From positions 434,001-498,000 of the forward strand of contig NZ_BAYX01000003.1 in the NCBI RefSeq assembly GCF_000696095.1: a stretch of 64,000 nucleotides of DNA, in the 5' to 3' direction. The stretch is from Rhizobium rhizogenes NBRC 13257. Lineage in GTDB: Bacteria; Pseudomonadota; Alphaproteobacteria; Rhizobiales; Rhizobiaceae. This document shows, one piece after another, positions 1-8,435 of this stretch. Under the pieces are notes generated by a model. It searched no databases, was not told the origin of the DNA, and was given only the letters and a program-made list of their open reading frames with translations. The position numbers were made by a program, and so were the translations under genes. Each line of letters begins with the position of its first letter. The stretch's first letter is position 1.

Positions 1-693
1 GCGCTTGACCTGGGCGTCAAGATAGGCGGATACGAGCGACTTGGTCAGCGTGGCCGCCTTCAGCGGGTCATTTGAGCGAAAGCCGACATTGACCGTGTAG
101 GACAAACGGTTACGATTGACGACCAGCTTGGCCCATAGATTACTCCTCAGCTTGGAGGCCTCCGGCGTATCCGCGGAGGACACATTGCCTGCCATCACGT
201 CCTTCGCAGAGAGTGCAGGCGTATTGCGTGCCAAGGTTTCCGGCAGAATACTGTCCAGCATGCTGATGACAGTACTATGAATCTTGCTGGCCAATCCCTG
301 CTTCACCTTGAACTCGTCGTCCATGGCGAGTTGGTTGGCGTCGATCACGTTTTGGGCAAGGGCTACTGAATTGAAGGCGTCGAGAGCGGAGATGATGGAA
401 TTTTCGTCCAGAGGCTGCCGCATGGCCTGGGCATAGTCGGTTTGGCCCTCGTTATCGGTCGGACGCAGCACCAGGGTTGCCGTCGATTCATAGACGCGCG
501 GCAGCATCGGCCAGGCAAACAGCGCGATTGCAATGACGGCCGTTCCTCCGAGGAGAAACCGACGAAGCGAATAACGGGGGGCCGGGTTTCCCGGCGCGTC
601 GTGGGTCGTATCGGGGCTGAGCGCATGGTTCTCCGTCGCGGGAGCGACAAGCGTGATCGGCGAAACAGGATCGGCTGCATTTTGTTTTGTCAT
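1..693 (-). CDS. Wzz/GumC-like polysaccharide chain-length protein (partial)
   Basis: This reading frame is open from an ATG at 693 to the left window edge, so only the N-terminal 231 residues are present. The protein has a polar, proline-rich cytoplasmic stretch, one hydrophobic segment at about residues 46-64, then a periplasmic part beginning with 'PRVYESTATLVLRP', the pattern of the Wzz domain of chain-length regulators and polysaccharide co-polymerases. A GGAGG lies 12 nt before the ATG. It is the third gene of a leftward operon after a sugar transferase and a glycosyltransferase (28 nt gap), so a role in length control or export of the same polysaccharide is inferred. Whether a C-terminal tyrosine-kinase domain follows cannot be seen. 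Confidence 0.75.
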   Translation of the reverse strand, partial: MTKQNAADPVSPITLVAPATENHALSPDTTHDAPGNPAPRYSLRRFLLGGTAVIAIALFAWPMLPRVYESTATLVLRPTDNEGQTDYAQAMRQPLDENSIISALDAFNSVALAQNVIDANQLAMDDEFKVKQGLASKIHSTVISMLDSILPETLARNTPALSAKDVMAGNVSSADTPEASKLRSNLWAKLVVNRNRLSYTVNVGFRSNDPLKAATLTKSLVSAYLDAQVKR

Positions 694-720
694 TGCGTTT
701 CATTGCCTCCTTCAATTGTC

Positions 721-1599
721 TCAGTTGCGAACAAAGGCATACATTCTGCCGCGCAGGGATCCGGAGATCATGCGGAAGCCGGTGTAGAGTGTTGTGACCA
801 CTAGAAACTGGTTGAAGGACAGAAAGCCCGCCTTCAGGAAATGTAGCCTGAAGCGCACTTCGTTGGTGACATAGCGCCAACCACCACGGCGTTCGTTCAA
901 TCCCATTCCCGTTCGCGACTTGATCAGGACCTTTGGAATGACGTGAAAACGTACCCCGGCCAGCACCAGTCGTATCCAGAGGTCATAATCTTCCAGAAGG
1001 CCGAATTTCGAATTGTAGCCTTCGGCGGAGCGCAGGAAGTGCGCTCTGATTGCCACTGATGGATGAACGATGATGTTGCGCCAGCGCAGAGCCTGCACGA
1101 CAGCATCATGAACCGTCGGTGCCACGCGCAAGCGGGTCGATGAGGGGTTCTCGTGATAGAATTCCTCGGCCCAGCTTGCGACGAGGCCGATCTCGGGGTG
1201 GGTTTCAAGAAATTCGACCTCAACCTGGATCCGGTCGGGAAGACAGATATCGTCGCTGTCCATACGCATGATCACCGACCGGGTGCAGACGCCAAGCCCG
1301 GCATTAAGTGCACGGGCGAGCCCCCCATTTTGTTGCAGCCGCAACACCGTGAACTCCCACGGCGCATCCAACGTGGCAAAAGTCGCGATTACTTTTTCTT
1401 GAGCCTCGTCGATCGCACCGTCAATAACGAGTACGATCTGATCCGCCGGGCGCGTCTGGATGCGCAGGCTTTCAAGGCTCGCATAGAGATTGCTGGCCTC
1501 TTCCCGCGCATAGGTTGCCATGAGAATCGATACGCCGGCTATTTCTGAACGGTTGCCACCATCGAAGGCAGCAGCATCGGACATAACGACGTTCTTCAT
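721..1599 (-). CDS. Family 2 glycosyltransferase
   Basis: A 292-residue GT-A enzyme that should move a sugar from a nucleotide-sugar to a polysaccharide intermediate at the inner membrane face. It starts with the GT2 signature 'VSILMATY', followed by an acidic 'LVIDGA' strand and a metal-binding DxD-type motif 'MRMDSDD'. The C-terminus contains a hydrophobic stretch. I chose the ATG at 1599 because AGGGAG precedes it and it starts 2 nt after the upstream stop; the longer frame to 1695 would overlap the sugar transferase. It lies between the ExoY-like gene and the Wzz-like gene and is probably cotranscribed with both. Donor and acceptor sugars cannot be read from sequence. Confidence 0.85.
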   Translation of the reverse strand: MKNVVMSDAAAFDGGNRSEIAGVSILMATYAREEASNLYASLESLRIQTRPADQIVLVIDGAIDEAQEKVIATFATLDAPWEFTVLRLQQNGGLARALNAGLGVCTRSVIMRMDSDDICLPDRIQVEVEFLETHPEIGLVASWAEEFYHENPSSTRLRVAPTVHDAVVQALRWRNIIVHPSVAIRAHFLRSAEGYNSKFGLLEDYDLWIRLVLAGVRFHVIPKVLIKSRTGMGLNERRGGWRYVTNEVRFRLHFLKAGFLSFNQFLVVTTLYTGFRMISGSLRGRMYAFVRN

Positions 1600-1601
1600 G
1601 G

Positions 1602-2294
1602 CTATCGCGCTCCCTTGCGGGACAGAAGAACACCTACAGTCCGCATGAGAATTTTGAAGTCCATGAAGAGTGTATGCTGCAGTACATACTCGCAATCGAG
1701 TTCGACCCGTCGCTCATAGCTGAGATCATTGCGCCCGCTGACCTGCCATAGGCCGGTAATGCCAGGCAGCACGCTGGCGTATTCGCTGACATGCCGGTTG
1801 TAGTGGCTGAGCTCCGCACTGGTAACCGGGCGTGGTCCGACAAGGCTCATATCTCCCCGTAGGACATTGATCAGTTGTGGAAGTTCATCAAGGCTGGTCG
1901 CGCGCAGGAATTTCCCCGTCGGCGTGATGCGCGGATCGAATAAAAGTTTTTGGTCGCGAACCCATTCAGCTTTGGCCTGTGGGTGGTACGACAAATATTC
2001 CTGCAGGCAGCCGTCTGCATCAAGCATCATCGTGCGGAACTTCAGACAATCGAACGGCGTGATGTCCTTGCCGACACGCACATGCCTATAGATGATCGGG
2101 CCACCATCAAGTGCGACCAGCAGGCCGATAACGGCGAATAGCGGAGCGGTGACTAAGAGCAGGACAAGCGAGGCGCAGATATCAAATGCCCGCTTAATAT
2201 ATGCGTTGAACGCTCTTTGTTGCGGCAGATATCTCACTGCCGGCATTGGCCGAAGCGATCTAATGTCTTGGCTGAGTTTCGGCGGCTGGTTCAC
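1602..2294 (-). CDS. ExoY-like bacterial sugar transferase (undecaprenyl-phosphate priming)
   Basis: A 230-residue polyprenyl-phosphate sugar-1-phosphate transferase of the ExoY/WbaP C-terminal type, which primes repeat-unit synthesis by loading the first sugar phosphate onto undecaprenyl phosphate. Visible landmarks are a 'KRAFDICASLVLLL' membrane helix near residue 35, 'CLKFRTMMLDAD', 'SLDELPQLINVLRGDMSLVG' and 'GITGLWQVSGR', all in family order. It lacks the extra N-terminal membrane helices of WbaP, matching ExoY in size. The start is GTG at 2294 with GAGGAG 6 nt upstream. It is the first gene of the leftward polysaccharide operon and is divergent from the LuxR-type regulator. ExoY itself is specific for galactose, but the sugar used here is unknown. 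Confidence 0.88.
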   Translation of the reverse strand: MNQPPKLSQDIRSLRPMPAVRYLPQQRAFNAYIKRAFDICASLVLLLVTAPLFAVIGLLVALDGGPIIYRHVRVGKDITPFDCLKFRTMMLDADGCLQEYLSYHPQAKAEWVRDQKLLFDPRITPTGKFLRATSLDELPQLINVLRGDMSLVGPRPVTSAELSHYNRHVSEYASVLPGITGLWQVSGRNDLSYERRVELDCEYVLQHTLFMDFKILMRTVGVLLSRKGAR

Positions 2295-2678
2295 GGGATG
2301 CTCCTCTATGGGTCTGGTTACGGCAGAGATTGTCGGCCGATCCGTGTTTCCTCAGGCAGAGCACATCATTTGTGGCGCAAGGTTTGCAAGGAAACAGAGG
2401 AGGTAATCCTAATGAATATCGCTCATACGAACTAATGCGAGTTATAACGTGAATATTGTTTATCGAAAAAAGAAGTATAATTACAATATAATGACACTTT
2501 ATTCGATGTCACGATGGCCATTATGAGTAGCAACGAATATTTATGTGTTGCGAAAGTATTTGACAACATAAATAAAGTATTTATTAATTTATATGCGCGC
2601 CATCGTTGTAAGACGAACGCAAATAAGAACGAAAATTGGGGTTTTGCATCTTTCTCGTCGGGAAAGGGGGGTATTTCT
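2295..2678. other. AT-rich divergent intergenic region between sugar transferase and LuxR-type regulator
   Basis: This 384-bp stretch separates the leftward polysaccharide operon from the rightward regulator. Its right half (about 2410-2640) is much richer in A+T than the flanking genes and holds two TATAAT hexamers (2476-2481 and 2487-2492), but no well-spaced -35 box accompanies either. A frame in phase with the regulator is open from 2514, but it has no ribosome-binding site and unusual composition, so I treat it as non-coding. No RNA gene or clear operator was recognised. Confidence 0.5.
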
Positions 2679-3506
2679 ATGCTCAGCCCGGCTTATATAT
2701 TTGATTCTAGTCGGTTATTTCGAGAAGGCACTCGGCTTATTCTCGGGTCGTCGTCTTTTGAGGTGGTTGGAATGGGGGAAACCCTGGAGGATCTCCATGA
2801 ATTGCCGAGGATGGAGTCTCTCGCAGTATGTGTGATTGGCACGGTTGCCAACGTGGCGATCCTGGATTTTGTGACGGCCGTGCTGTCGATCAATCCAAAA
2901 GTGCGCGTCGTCGTGCTTGCCGATACTTATAACCACGCTGAGGCGACAGCCATCCTTGACCGGGGTGCGAAAGGCTATCTCCATAAAGGCCTCTCGTCGG
3001 AGAGTTTTATAAAAGCTTTGCAGCTGATCTCTGAGGAATGTTCGGTGATCTCGGGCTGGTCCGTTTCGAGCGCGGGCGGCCGGGACGATCCGCGAACGCC
3101 CGCGTTACCGGCTGACAAGCCCGACTTGCGACTTCTGGCGCTCGACGATGCGAAATCATTTGCGCTTAAACAACTTGCGCTGGGTGACGCGATCATCTGC
3201 CCGGATGCTGGCTCGGATGTTTTCGACGTTCACGAACATGACGCGCACATGGCCGCGGCGCCAGTTCAGACAACAAGGATCGTCAACGGCGTCCGCAATC
3301 TCTCCCCAAGGGAAAAATCGATCCTAAAACTGGTCATGGGTGGAGAGTCGAACAAGCAGATCGCGCGCAGGCTGGAAATCACCGAAAGCACCGTCAAGGT
3401 CCATATCAAGACCATACTGCGCAAGATTGACGTCAGGAACCGCACTCAGGCGGCAATATGGGCAATGGCGGATCCAGATTTTCTTGAGTCCCGCCAGCAC
3501 ACGTAA
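2679..3506 (+). CDS. LuxR/NarL-type regulator with degenerate receiver domain
   Basis: A 275-residue protein with a receiver-like N-terminus (about residues 4-120) and a C-terminal LuxR helix-turn-helix (about 206-265: 'NLSPREKSILKLV', 'SNKQIARRLEI', 'TVKVHIKTILRKI'). The receiver keeps the switch lysine (K103 in 'GYLHKGLSSESF'), but the acidic pair is reduced to 'IFDSS' and the strand that should carry the phospho-acceptor Asp reads 'VCVIGT'. It is therefore probably controlled without phosphorylation. A linker of about 80 residues joins the halves. The start at 2679 has AAGGGGGG 8 nt upstream. It sits between the polysaccharide operon and the carrier-protein operon, which suggests, but does not prove, that it regulates one or both. 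Confidence 0.85.
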   Translation: MLSPAYIFDSSRLFREGTRLILGSSSFEVVGMGETLEDLHELPRMESLAVCVIGTVANVAILDFVTAVLSINPKVRVVVLADTYNHAEATAILDRGAKGYLHKGLSSESFIKALQLISEECSVISGWSVSSAGGRDDPRTPALPADKPDLRLLALDDAKSFALKQLALGDAIICPDAGSDVFDVHEHDAHMAAAPVQTTRIVNGVRNLSPREKSILKLVMGGESNKQIARRLEITESTVKVHIKTILRKIDVRNRTQAAIWAMADPDFLESRQHT

Positions 3507-3507
3507 A

Positions 3508-3546
3508 CGGCATGCATGCTCTCAAGTGGTCAGTTTATGCATGCCG
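3508..3546. terminator. Inverted repeat between convergent genes, possible bidirectional terminator
   Basis: CGGCATGCAT (3508-3517) and ATGCATGCCG (3537-3546) form perfect 10-bp arms around a 19-nt spacer, starting 2 nt after the regulator stop. The methyltransferase gene converges from the other side and ends at 3587. There is no strong T-run, so termination may be inefficient or the dyad may have another role. Confidence 0.45.
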
Positions 3547-3586
3547 CAATCTCTCGGCCATCCATCCGGCAGCTCTGCTGATCGCT

Positions 3587-4246
3587 TTAAAGTTTCATAG
3601 CAAGCGCGACGCGCGGAATATCCGATGCATCGAGAATGAACTGGACAGGCGCGTAGGCGCGTGTCCGCGCGAGCAGCGCGGCGGCCTGTCGCTCCTGTCC
3701 TTCGCCGAATTCGAAAGCCAGCCAGCCACCAGGCTTCAGAAATTCGAATGCCTCCCGGATGAGGCGTTGCTGGATCGAAATCCCGTATGGGCCGCCGTCG
3801 AAGGCTTCGCGAGGTTCATTTTCCAGGAGATGCGCGCGGTCCGCCTCGAGGCGGCCGGTCGAAATATAGGGCGGGTTGCAGACGATGAGGTCGACGCGAC
3901 CTTCCAGCCCGATGCTTCTGATATTTTCGAACATGTCACCCTGAACGACACTCATCCTGTCCTGTAGGCCAAACCGTATGACATTGCGCCAAGCCACATC
4001 GACCGTCTCTGGCGTCAGGTCGCACGACCAGACCTGGGCGTCAGCAATATTCATTGCGATTGCAATTCCCAGATTGCCGCAGCCGCAACACATGTCGACG
4101 ACGATTGGGGTGACGGTGCCCTGACTGAGACGGTCGATGCACACCGTTCCCAGCAATTCCGTCTCCTTGCGTGGCACAAGAACGTTCGGCCCGAGCTCGA
4201 AGTCGAGGTTCATGAAGGTTACTATGGTCTCTTTCTCTGTGGGCAT
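3587..4246 (-). CDS. PrmC/HemK-type SAM-dependent methyltransferase, short form
   Basis: A 219-residue class I methyltransferase. It shows the PrmC/HemK-like approach 'NVLVPRKETELLG', SAM-binding motif I 'VDMCCGCGNLGIAIA' at about residue 51, and the 'NPPY' motif near residue 122 that binds a planar amide or amine substrate in glutamine and adenine N-methyltransferases. True PrmC enzymes are about 280 residues and carry an N-terminal helical domain for release-factor recognition; that domain is absent here. The ATG at 4246 has GAGGA 10 nt upstream. A longer frame continues to 4663 but crosses the divergent asnB-like start and does not look coding. Placed beside amide-forming genes, it may methylate a small-molecule amide rather than a release factor (inference). 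Confidence 0.75.
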   Translation of the reverse strand: MPTEKETIVTFMNLDFELGPNVLVPRKETELLGTVCIDRLSQGTVTPIVVDMCCGCGNLGIAIAMNIADAQVWSCDLTPETVDVAWRNVIRFGLQDRMSVVQGDMFENIRSIGLEGRVDLIVCNPPYISTGRLEADRAHLLENEPREAFDGGPYGISIQQRLIREAFEFLKPGGWLAFEFGEGQERQAAALLARTRAYAPVQFILDASDIPRVALAMKL

Positions 4247-4608
4247 CGTGGGAAAGTCCTCGGTCTGTCGGGTGAAGTAAGGTTTGACGTTCGTCGTCTG
4301 CGTATCGTTCGCTCTCGCATTGTCTGTCACGATCTTGATCCCTCTTGTCCTGGCAGGCGGCTCAACGCGCCCCTTTGCCTCGCCCACATTTAGCTGAGCG
4401 GATGTTCCCATTGGAGGCTGGGTGCGTAAAGGCAATGGAGCTGGGGCATGCGGGTTACCTACCTTCGGCTGAGGGTGGGTGTGTCTACCCCTTCCAGTCG
4501 GGGTAGTCCGATTGCTCCATTGCTTCCCCCGGTCCGCACCGACAAGCTTATGGACGACGGGAACGTTGCAGAGGCGTTTCCAATGCCTTCGTCCCGCGGG
4601 GAGTTTGT
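4247..4608. other. Divergent promoter region of the carrier-protein operon
   Basis: This 362-bp region between the leftward methyltransferase and the rightward asnB-like gene must hold both promoters. It contains the perfect dyad listed at 4485-4506 and, just upstream, a degenerate relative (CTACC at 4459-4463, GGGTGGGT at 4473-4480). A GGGGAGT ribosome-binding site immediately precedes the asnB-like ATG. I found no convincing -35/-10 pair and no open frame with coding character. Confidence 0.5.
4485..4506. promoter_or_regulatory. Candidate LuxR/NarL-type operator CTACCCC-N8-GGGGTAG
   Basis: A perfect inverted repeat of 7-bp arms (4485-4491 and 4500-4506) separated by 8 nt, 103 bp before the asnB-like start. 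The left arm contains TACCCCT, which agrees with the TACYYMT heptamer known for NarL. The neighbouring NarL-type regulator at 2679-3506 is the natural candidate to bind it. This is inferred from symmetry and context only. Confidence 0.45.
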
Positions 4609-6570
4609 ATGTGCGGCATTCTGGGATATTTCGGAAATGGCATGGTACCGGCTGATGCCGCAAGCCTGCTAGAGCGGATGGCGGGATCTCTCCAGCACCG
4701 TGGTCCCGACGAAGATGGCGTATTCACCAGCGTCGGCGTTGGATTAGGACATCGTCGTCTTTCCATTGTGGGTTTGGTGGATGGCCAGCAGCCGATGTCG
4801 AATGTCGACGGCTCTATTTCAATCAGTTTCAACGGCGAGATTTTCAACCACGTCGAACTACGCCAATCCCTGGAAGCCAAGGGATACGTCTTCCGGACTA
4901 CGTCCGACACCGAAGTCATCATTCATCTCTATCAGGATATAGGCCCCGATTGCGTTTATTTGCTGAACGGCGATTTCGCTTTTGCGATTTGGGACGCCAC
5001 CAGGCAGCGCATGCTGATCGCGCGCGATCGTATGGGTGTACGTCCGGTTTTCTACGTCGAACATTCGCGGATGTTGTTTTTCGCCTCCGAGATCAAGGCC
5101 CTGCTGAAGGTGCCGGGGATTGATGCAGAGATTGATCCTTTCGCGTTGGATCAAGTGTTCACCATGTGGGCGCCGGTGCCTCCGCGCACCATGTTCAAAG
5201 GTGTCTCGGAATTGCCGGCGGGTCATCTCATGATCGTCGACACCAACGGCGTTTCGATACGCCAGTACTGGGATGTTTCGTTTCCGGATGCCGGCGACAT
5301 GGCGGATGAGCGCGATGAAGCCGATATCGCTGAAGAACTGCTTGCCTTGCTTGACGATGCGACTGCGATCCGCATGAGAGCGGATGTTCCGGTGGGCGCC
5401 TATCTGTCTGGAGGGCTCGATTCATCGATCATTTGCGCTCTGGCCAAGCCCTATGCGACAGCGGGTCTGAGGACGTTTTCCGTAACCTTCGACACTGCTG
5501 AGCATGACGAGAGCCATTTTCAGAACGAGATGGTCCAGGCGCTTGGCACGCGGCATTCGGCCGTTGCCTGCGGGCCAGATCAGATAGCCGGCATCTTTCC
5601 TTCGGTAATCGCCCAAACGGAAAAACCTGTCATTCGCACGGCACCAGCGCCTCTCCATCTCCTGTCACGTCATGTCCGCGAGGAAGGGATGAAGGTCGTG
5701 TTGACAGGTGAAGGTGCGGATGAGGTTTTCGCAGGTTACGATATTTTCAAGGAAGCCCGCGTTCGCAGCTTCTGCGCCAGGCAACCGGCCTCGTCCCGCC
5801 GCCCGCTTCTGTTCCGGCGGCTTTATCCTTATTTACCCGGCTTGAGCCAGCAGACACCGGAAGCACTTGCCGCCTTTTTCGGCGCTGGCAATGCCAATTT
5901 AGACGATCCATTGTTCTCGCATCGTCCACGGTATCGCAGCACGGCGGCAGCGAAAATCTTCTTTTCCTGCGACCTCAAGGCAAGGCTTGCCGGCTATGAT
6001 GCGACCGACGAGGTGCTTTCCCGGCTACCTAGGGATTTTGCGCGTTGGCATCCGCAGCACCGGGCGCAGTACCTGGAAACGAAGTTCCTGCTCCCCGACT
6101 ATATTCTGTCCAGCCAGGGCGACCGCATGTCGATGGCCCATGGCGTCGAAGGGCGGTTTCCGTTCCTGGATCATCGCCTGGTGGAGTTTGCGTCGCGGAT
6201 TTCTCCGGGAATGAAGCTCAAGGGTTTCGTCGAAAAGCATATCCTGCGCAGAGCAACAGCCGGCCTTTTACCGCCATCGATCGGAAACCGGACCAAGCAG
6301 CCTTACCGCGCGCCCGACAGCCGTTCGTTCTTTGCCGGGCAGGAACCGGCCTATGTCGAACGCCTTTTTTCGCCGCGGGCGCTGCAGGAAACGGGTTTGT
6401 TCAATCCGGCGGCCGCCGAAAAGCTGCTTGCGAAATGCAGGCGGCAAACCGACGGCTTTCGGGACAATACGGCCTTCGTCGGCATCCTGTCGACGCAGCT
6501 ATGGAATGAAACATTCGTAACGCGATCGGCCGGGGATAGGGGCGATCGCGAAATGACAGCCGTGATCTGA
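4609..6570 (+). CDS. asnB: AsnB-like glutamine-hydrolysing amidotransferase
   Basis: A 653-residue asparagine-synthetase-B family enzyme: glutamine is hydrolysed at the N-terminal Ntn domain and the ammonia is passed to an acyl-adenylate made in the C-terminal synthetase domain. The catalytic Cys2 ('MCGILGYFG'), 'HRGPDEDG' (about 30-37), 'FNGEIFN' (74-80), the ATP-binding 'SGGLDSS' (267-273) and 'GEGADEVFAGY' are all intact, so both half-reactions look possible. It is first in an operon with a carrier protein, AMP-ligase, NadE-like enzyme and thioesterase. Amidotransferases in such settings usually amidate a pathway intermediate or a uronic acid rather than make free asparagine. GGGGAG precedes the ATG at 4609. 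The family is certain; the substrate is unknown. Confidence 0.88.
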   Translation: MCGILGYFGNGMVPADAASLLERMAGSLQHRGPDEDGVFTSVGVGLGHRRLSIVGLVDGQQPMSNVDGSISISFNGEIFNHVELRQSLEAKGYVFRTTSDTEVIIHLYQDIGPDCVYLLNGDFAFAIWDATRQRMLIARDRMGVRPVFYVEHSRMLFFASEIKALLKVPGIDAEIDPFALDQVFTMWAPVPPRTMFKGVSELPAGHLMIVDTNGVSIRQYWDVSFPDAGDMADERDEADIAEELLALLDDATAIRMRADVPVGAYLSGGLDSSIICALAKPYATAGLRTFSVTFDTAEHDESHFQNEMVQALGTRHSAVACGPDQIAGIFPSVIAQTEKPVIRTAPAPLHLLSRHVREEGMKVVLTGEGADEVFAGYDIFKEARVRSFCARQPASSRRPLLFRRLYPYLPGLSQQTPEALAAFFGAGNANLDDPLFSHRPRYRSTAAAKIFFSCDLKARLAGYDATDEVLSRLPRDFARWHPQHRAQYLETKFLLPDYILSSQGDRMSMAHGVEGRFPFLDHRLVEFASRISPGMKLKGFVEKHILRRATAGLLPPSIGNRTKQPYRAPDSRSFFAGQEPAYVERLFSPRALQETGLFNPAAAEKLLAKCRRQTDGFRDNTAFVGILSTQLWNETFVTRSAGDRGDREMTAVI

Positions 6571-6584
6571 AGGGAGAAAACACT

Positions 6585-6860
6585 ATGATTCCGCTGAAAG
6601 AGCAAATCCGGGCCTTTGTCGTCGAGAGCTTTCTGTTTGGAGACACGACAAGGACGATCGCCGACGACGCGTCGTTGATCGAGAACGACATCATCGATTC
6701 CACCGGCATTCTCGAGCTGGTCACTTTCGTCGAAGATAGCTTCGGCATCACCGTCGGCGATGCGGAAATCCTACCAGCCAACTTCGACTCGATTTCCAAG
6801 GTCGCAGCTTTCATCGCCAGCAAGAGATCGGCAACCGGTCCAATTGCAGCGGTAGCCTGA
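6585..6860 (+). CDS. Acyl/peptidyl carrier protein
   Basis: A 91-residue stand-alone carrier protein, the usual size for the family. The phosphopantetheine attachment site is Ser39 in 'NDIIDSTGILELV', preceded by the acidic helix-I region and followed by 'FVEDSFGI'. It begins 14 nt after the asnB-like stop with AGGGAG upstream and is followed 21 nt later by the AMP-ligase, which most likely loads it. No phosphopantetheinyl transferase is in the window, so activation would depend on one encoded elsewhere. It should act as the tether on which an activated acid is held while the flanking enzymes modify it. Confidence 0.88.
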   Translation: MIPLKEQIRAFVVESFLFGDTTRTIADDASLIENDIIDSTGILELVTFVEDSFGITVGDAEILPANFDSISKVAAFIASKRSATGPIAAVA

Positions 6861-6881
6861 AAACACGGATGGGAGGAGACA

Positions 6882-8435
6882 ATGCGCGTTGAGAATTTCC
6901 TGCGATACAGCGCCAGACGATGGGGAGACAAGTTGGCTCTTGTGACAAGGGACATGAGCCTGAGTTTCACCGATCTTGACGCGCTTTCGGATCATCTGGC
7001 GGCGGACCTGCAAATCAGGGGCCTGCGGCCGGGTGATCGCACGATGATCTTCATGGATAACTGCTGGGAGGCGGTTGTTTCGATCTTTGCCGTTCTGAAA
7101 GCTGGGGGTGTCTTCAGTCCGGTCAATCCTTCGACCAAGGCGGACAAGCTCGCATTTATGCTGCGCAATTGCCGCGCGCGCGCGGTGATTACGCAGGCAA
7201 GACTGGCCGGCGTTCTCGAACAGGCTCTAGCGGAAGAAACCAATGTGGAGGTGGCGATCATATCAGGAGATCCTGGATCGCTTCTGCCCGGCGCCTCGCG
7301 CTTCTCTGACGGTATTGCCGGATTGGCACGACCGGTTGGGCATGTCGGGATCGACATGGATCTGGCGATGCTGATCTACACCTCTGGTTCAACGGGACGG
7401 CCAAAGGGCGTGATGATGACGCATCGAAATATCGAAGCGGCCGCGACATCGATCACCGCCTATCTGAGAAATACCGCCGATGATGTGATCCTGAATGTTC
7501 TGCCGATCGCCTTCGACTATGGGCTTTATCAGATCCTGATGGCGATCAAGGTCGGCGCAACTATCGTTCTGGAGAAATCCTTCGCCTTCCCTCAAGCCAT
7601 TTTCGATATCATGCGTCGGGAGAAGGTCACGGGATTCCCACTGGTTCCAACCATGGCCGCGTTGATTCTGAACATGCGGGATATGGTTCCCGGTTCTCTG
7701 CCGGCTCTTCGCTATATCACCAACACTGCTGCTGCGCTTCCGCCCGAGCACATCGAGCGTCTGCGGGCGCTGTTTCCGGATGTGATGATATTTTCGATGT
7801 ACGGTTTGACCGAATGCAAGCGCTGCACCTGGCTGCCGCCGTTGCAACTTGATGTCCGTCCGGGTTCGGTCGGCATCGCCATACCGAATACACAGGCCTA
7901 TGTGGTGGACAATCAGGGCCGAAAGGTTGCGCACGGTGTCGTAGGAGAACTCGTCATTCGTGGTCCGCACGTCATGCAGGGCTATTGGGAGAATGAGGAG
8001 GCAACCGCGAAGGTGTTGCGACGCGGGCCAAATCCGTGGGAGCGCGTCCTCTACACTGGCGACCTGTTTCGAGCCGATGCCGATGGTTTCCTCTATTTCG
8101 TCGGCCGCAAGGACGACATCATCAAGACACGCGGCGAGAAAGTAGCGCCAAAGGAAGTCGAGGCTGCCATTCACGCCTGTCCGGGTGTGGCGGAAGTCGT
8201 CGTCTTCGGCAGGCAGGATCCGATTCTGGGGCAGGCGATTCATGCCGTCGTCGTTGCCTACGATCCCTCTCTCAACGAGCAGATGGTCATTCGTCACTGC
8301 CAGAGAAATCTTGAGGATTTCATGGTGCCGCGTTCCGTCTCTTTCCGCACGGAGTTGCCCAAGACCGACACTGGAAAGGTGAGCCGCAGGCTCGCTGCAG
8401 AAGAATTCGAGCATTCAATGGAGCTGGCAGAATGA
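6882..8435 (+). CDS. Class I AMP-forming acyl/aminoacyl ligase
   Basis: A 517-residue ANL-superfamily enzyme that adenylates a carboxylic acid and transfers it to a thiol, here probably the adjacent carrier protein. The P-loop 'YTSGSTGRPKG' is at residues 156-166, followed by 'SMYGLTECKR', the 'YTGDLF' aspartate motif, the hinge 'GRKDDIIKTRGEKV' and the C-terminal catalytic lysine in 'KTDTGKVSRR' (about residue 499). It is a single A-type domain without condensation or carrier domains. Size and company (carrier protein, amidotransferase, hydrolase, glycosyltransferases) recall the AMP-ligases of exosortase-A exopolysaccharide loci, but no exosortase is present. GGGAGGAG precedes the ATG. Substrate-pocket residues were not decoded, so the acid is unknown. 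Confidence 0.87.
   Translation: MRVENFLRYSARRWGDKLALVTRDMSLSFTDLDALSDHLAADLQIRGLRPGDRTMIFMDNCWEAVVSIFAVLKAGGVFSPVNPSTKADKLAFMLRNCRARAVITQARLAGVLEQALAEETNVEVAIISGDPGSLLPGASRFSDGIAGLARPVGHVGIDMDLAMLIYTSGSTGRPKGVMMTHRNIEAAATSITAYLRNTADDVILNVLPIAFDYGLYQILMAIKVGATIVLEKSFAFPQAIFDIMRREKVTGFPLVPTMAALILNMRDMVPGSLPALRYITNTAAALPPEHIERLRALFPDVMIFSMYGLTECKRCTWLPPLQLDVRPGSVGIAIPNTQAYVVDNQGRKVAHGVVGELVIRGPHVMQGYWENEEATAKVLRRGPNPWERVLYTGDLFRADADGFLYFVGRKDDIIKTRGEKVAPKEVEAAIHACPGVAEVVVFGRQDPILGQAIHAVVVAYDPSLNEQMVIRHCQRNLEDFMVPRSVSFRTELPKTDTGKVSRRLAAEEFEHSMELAE

Noticed and set aside
2514..2678. In-frame upstream extension of the LuxR-type regulator by 55 codons
   Set aside because: A+T-rich composition unlike the gene body, no ribosome-binding site at 2514, and a strong AAGGGGGG site directly before the ATG at 2679.
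4247..4663. Upstream extension of the methyltransferase frame to 4663
   Set aside because: It would cross the divergent asnB-like start codon, the translated text lacks coding character, and the ATG at 4246 has its own GAGGA site.
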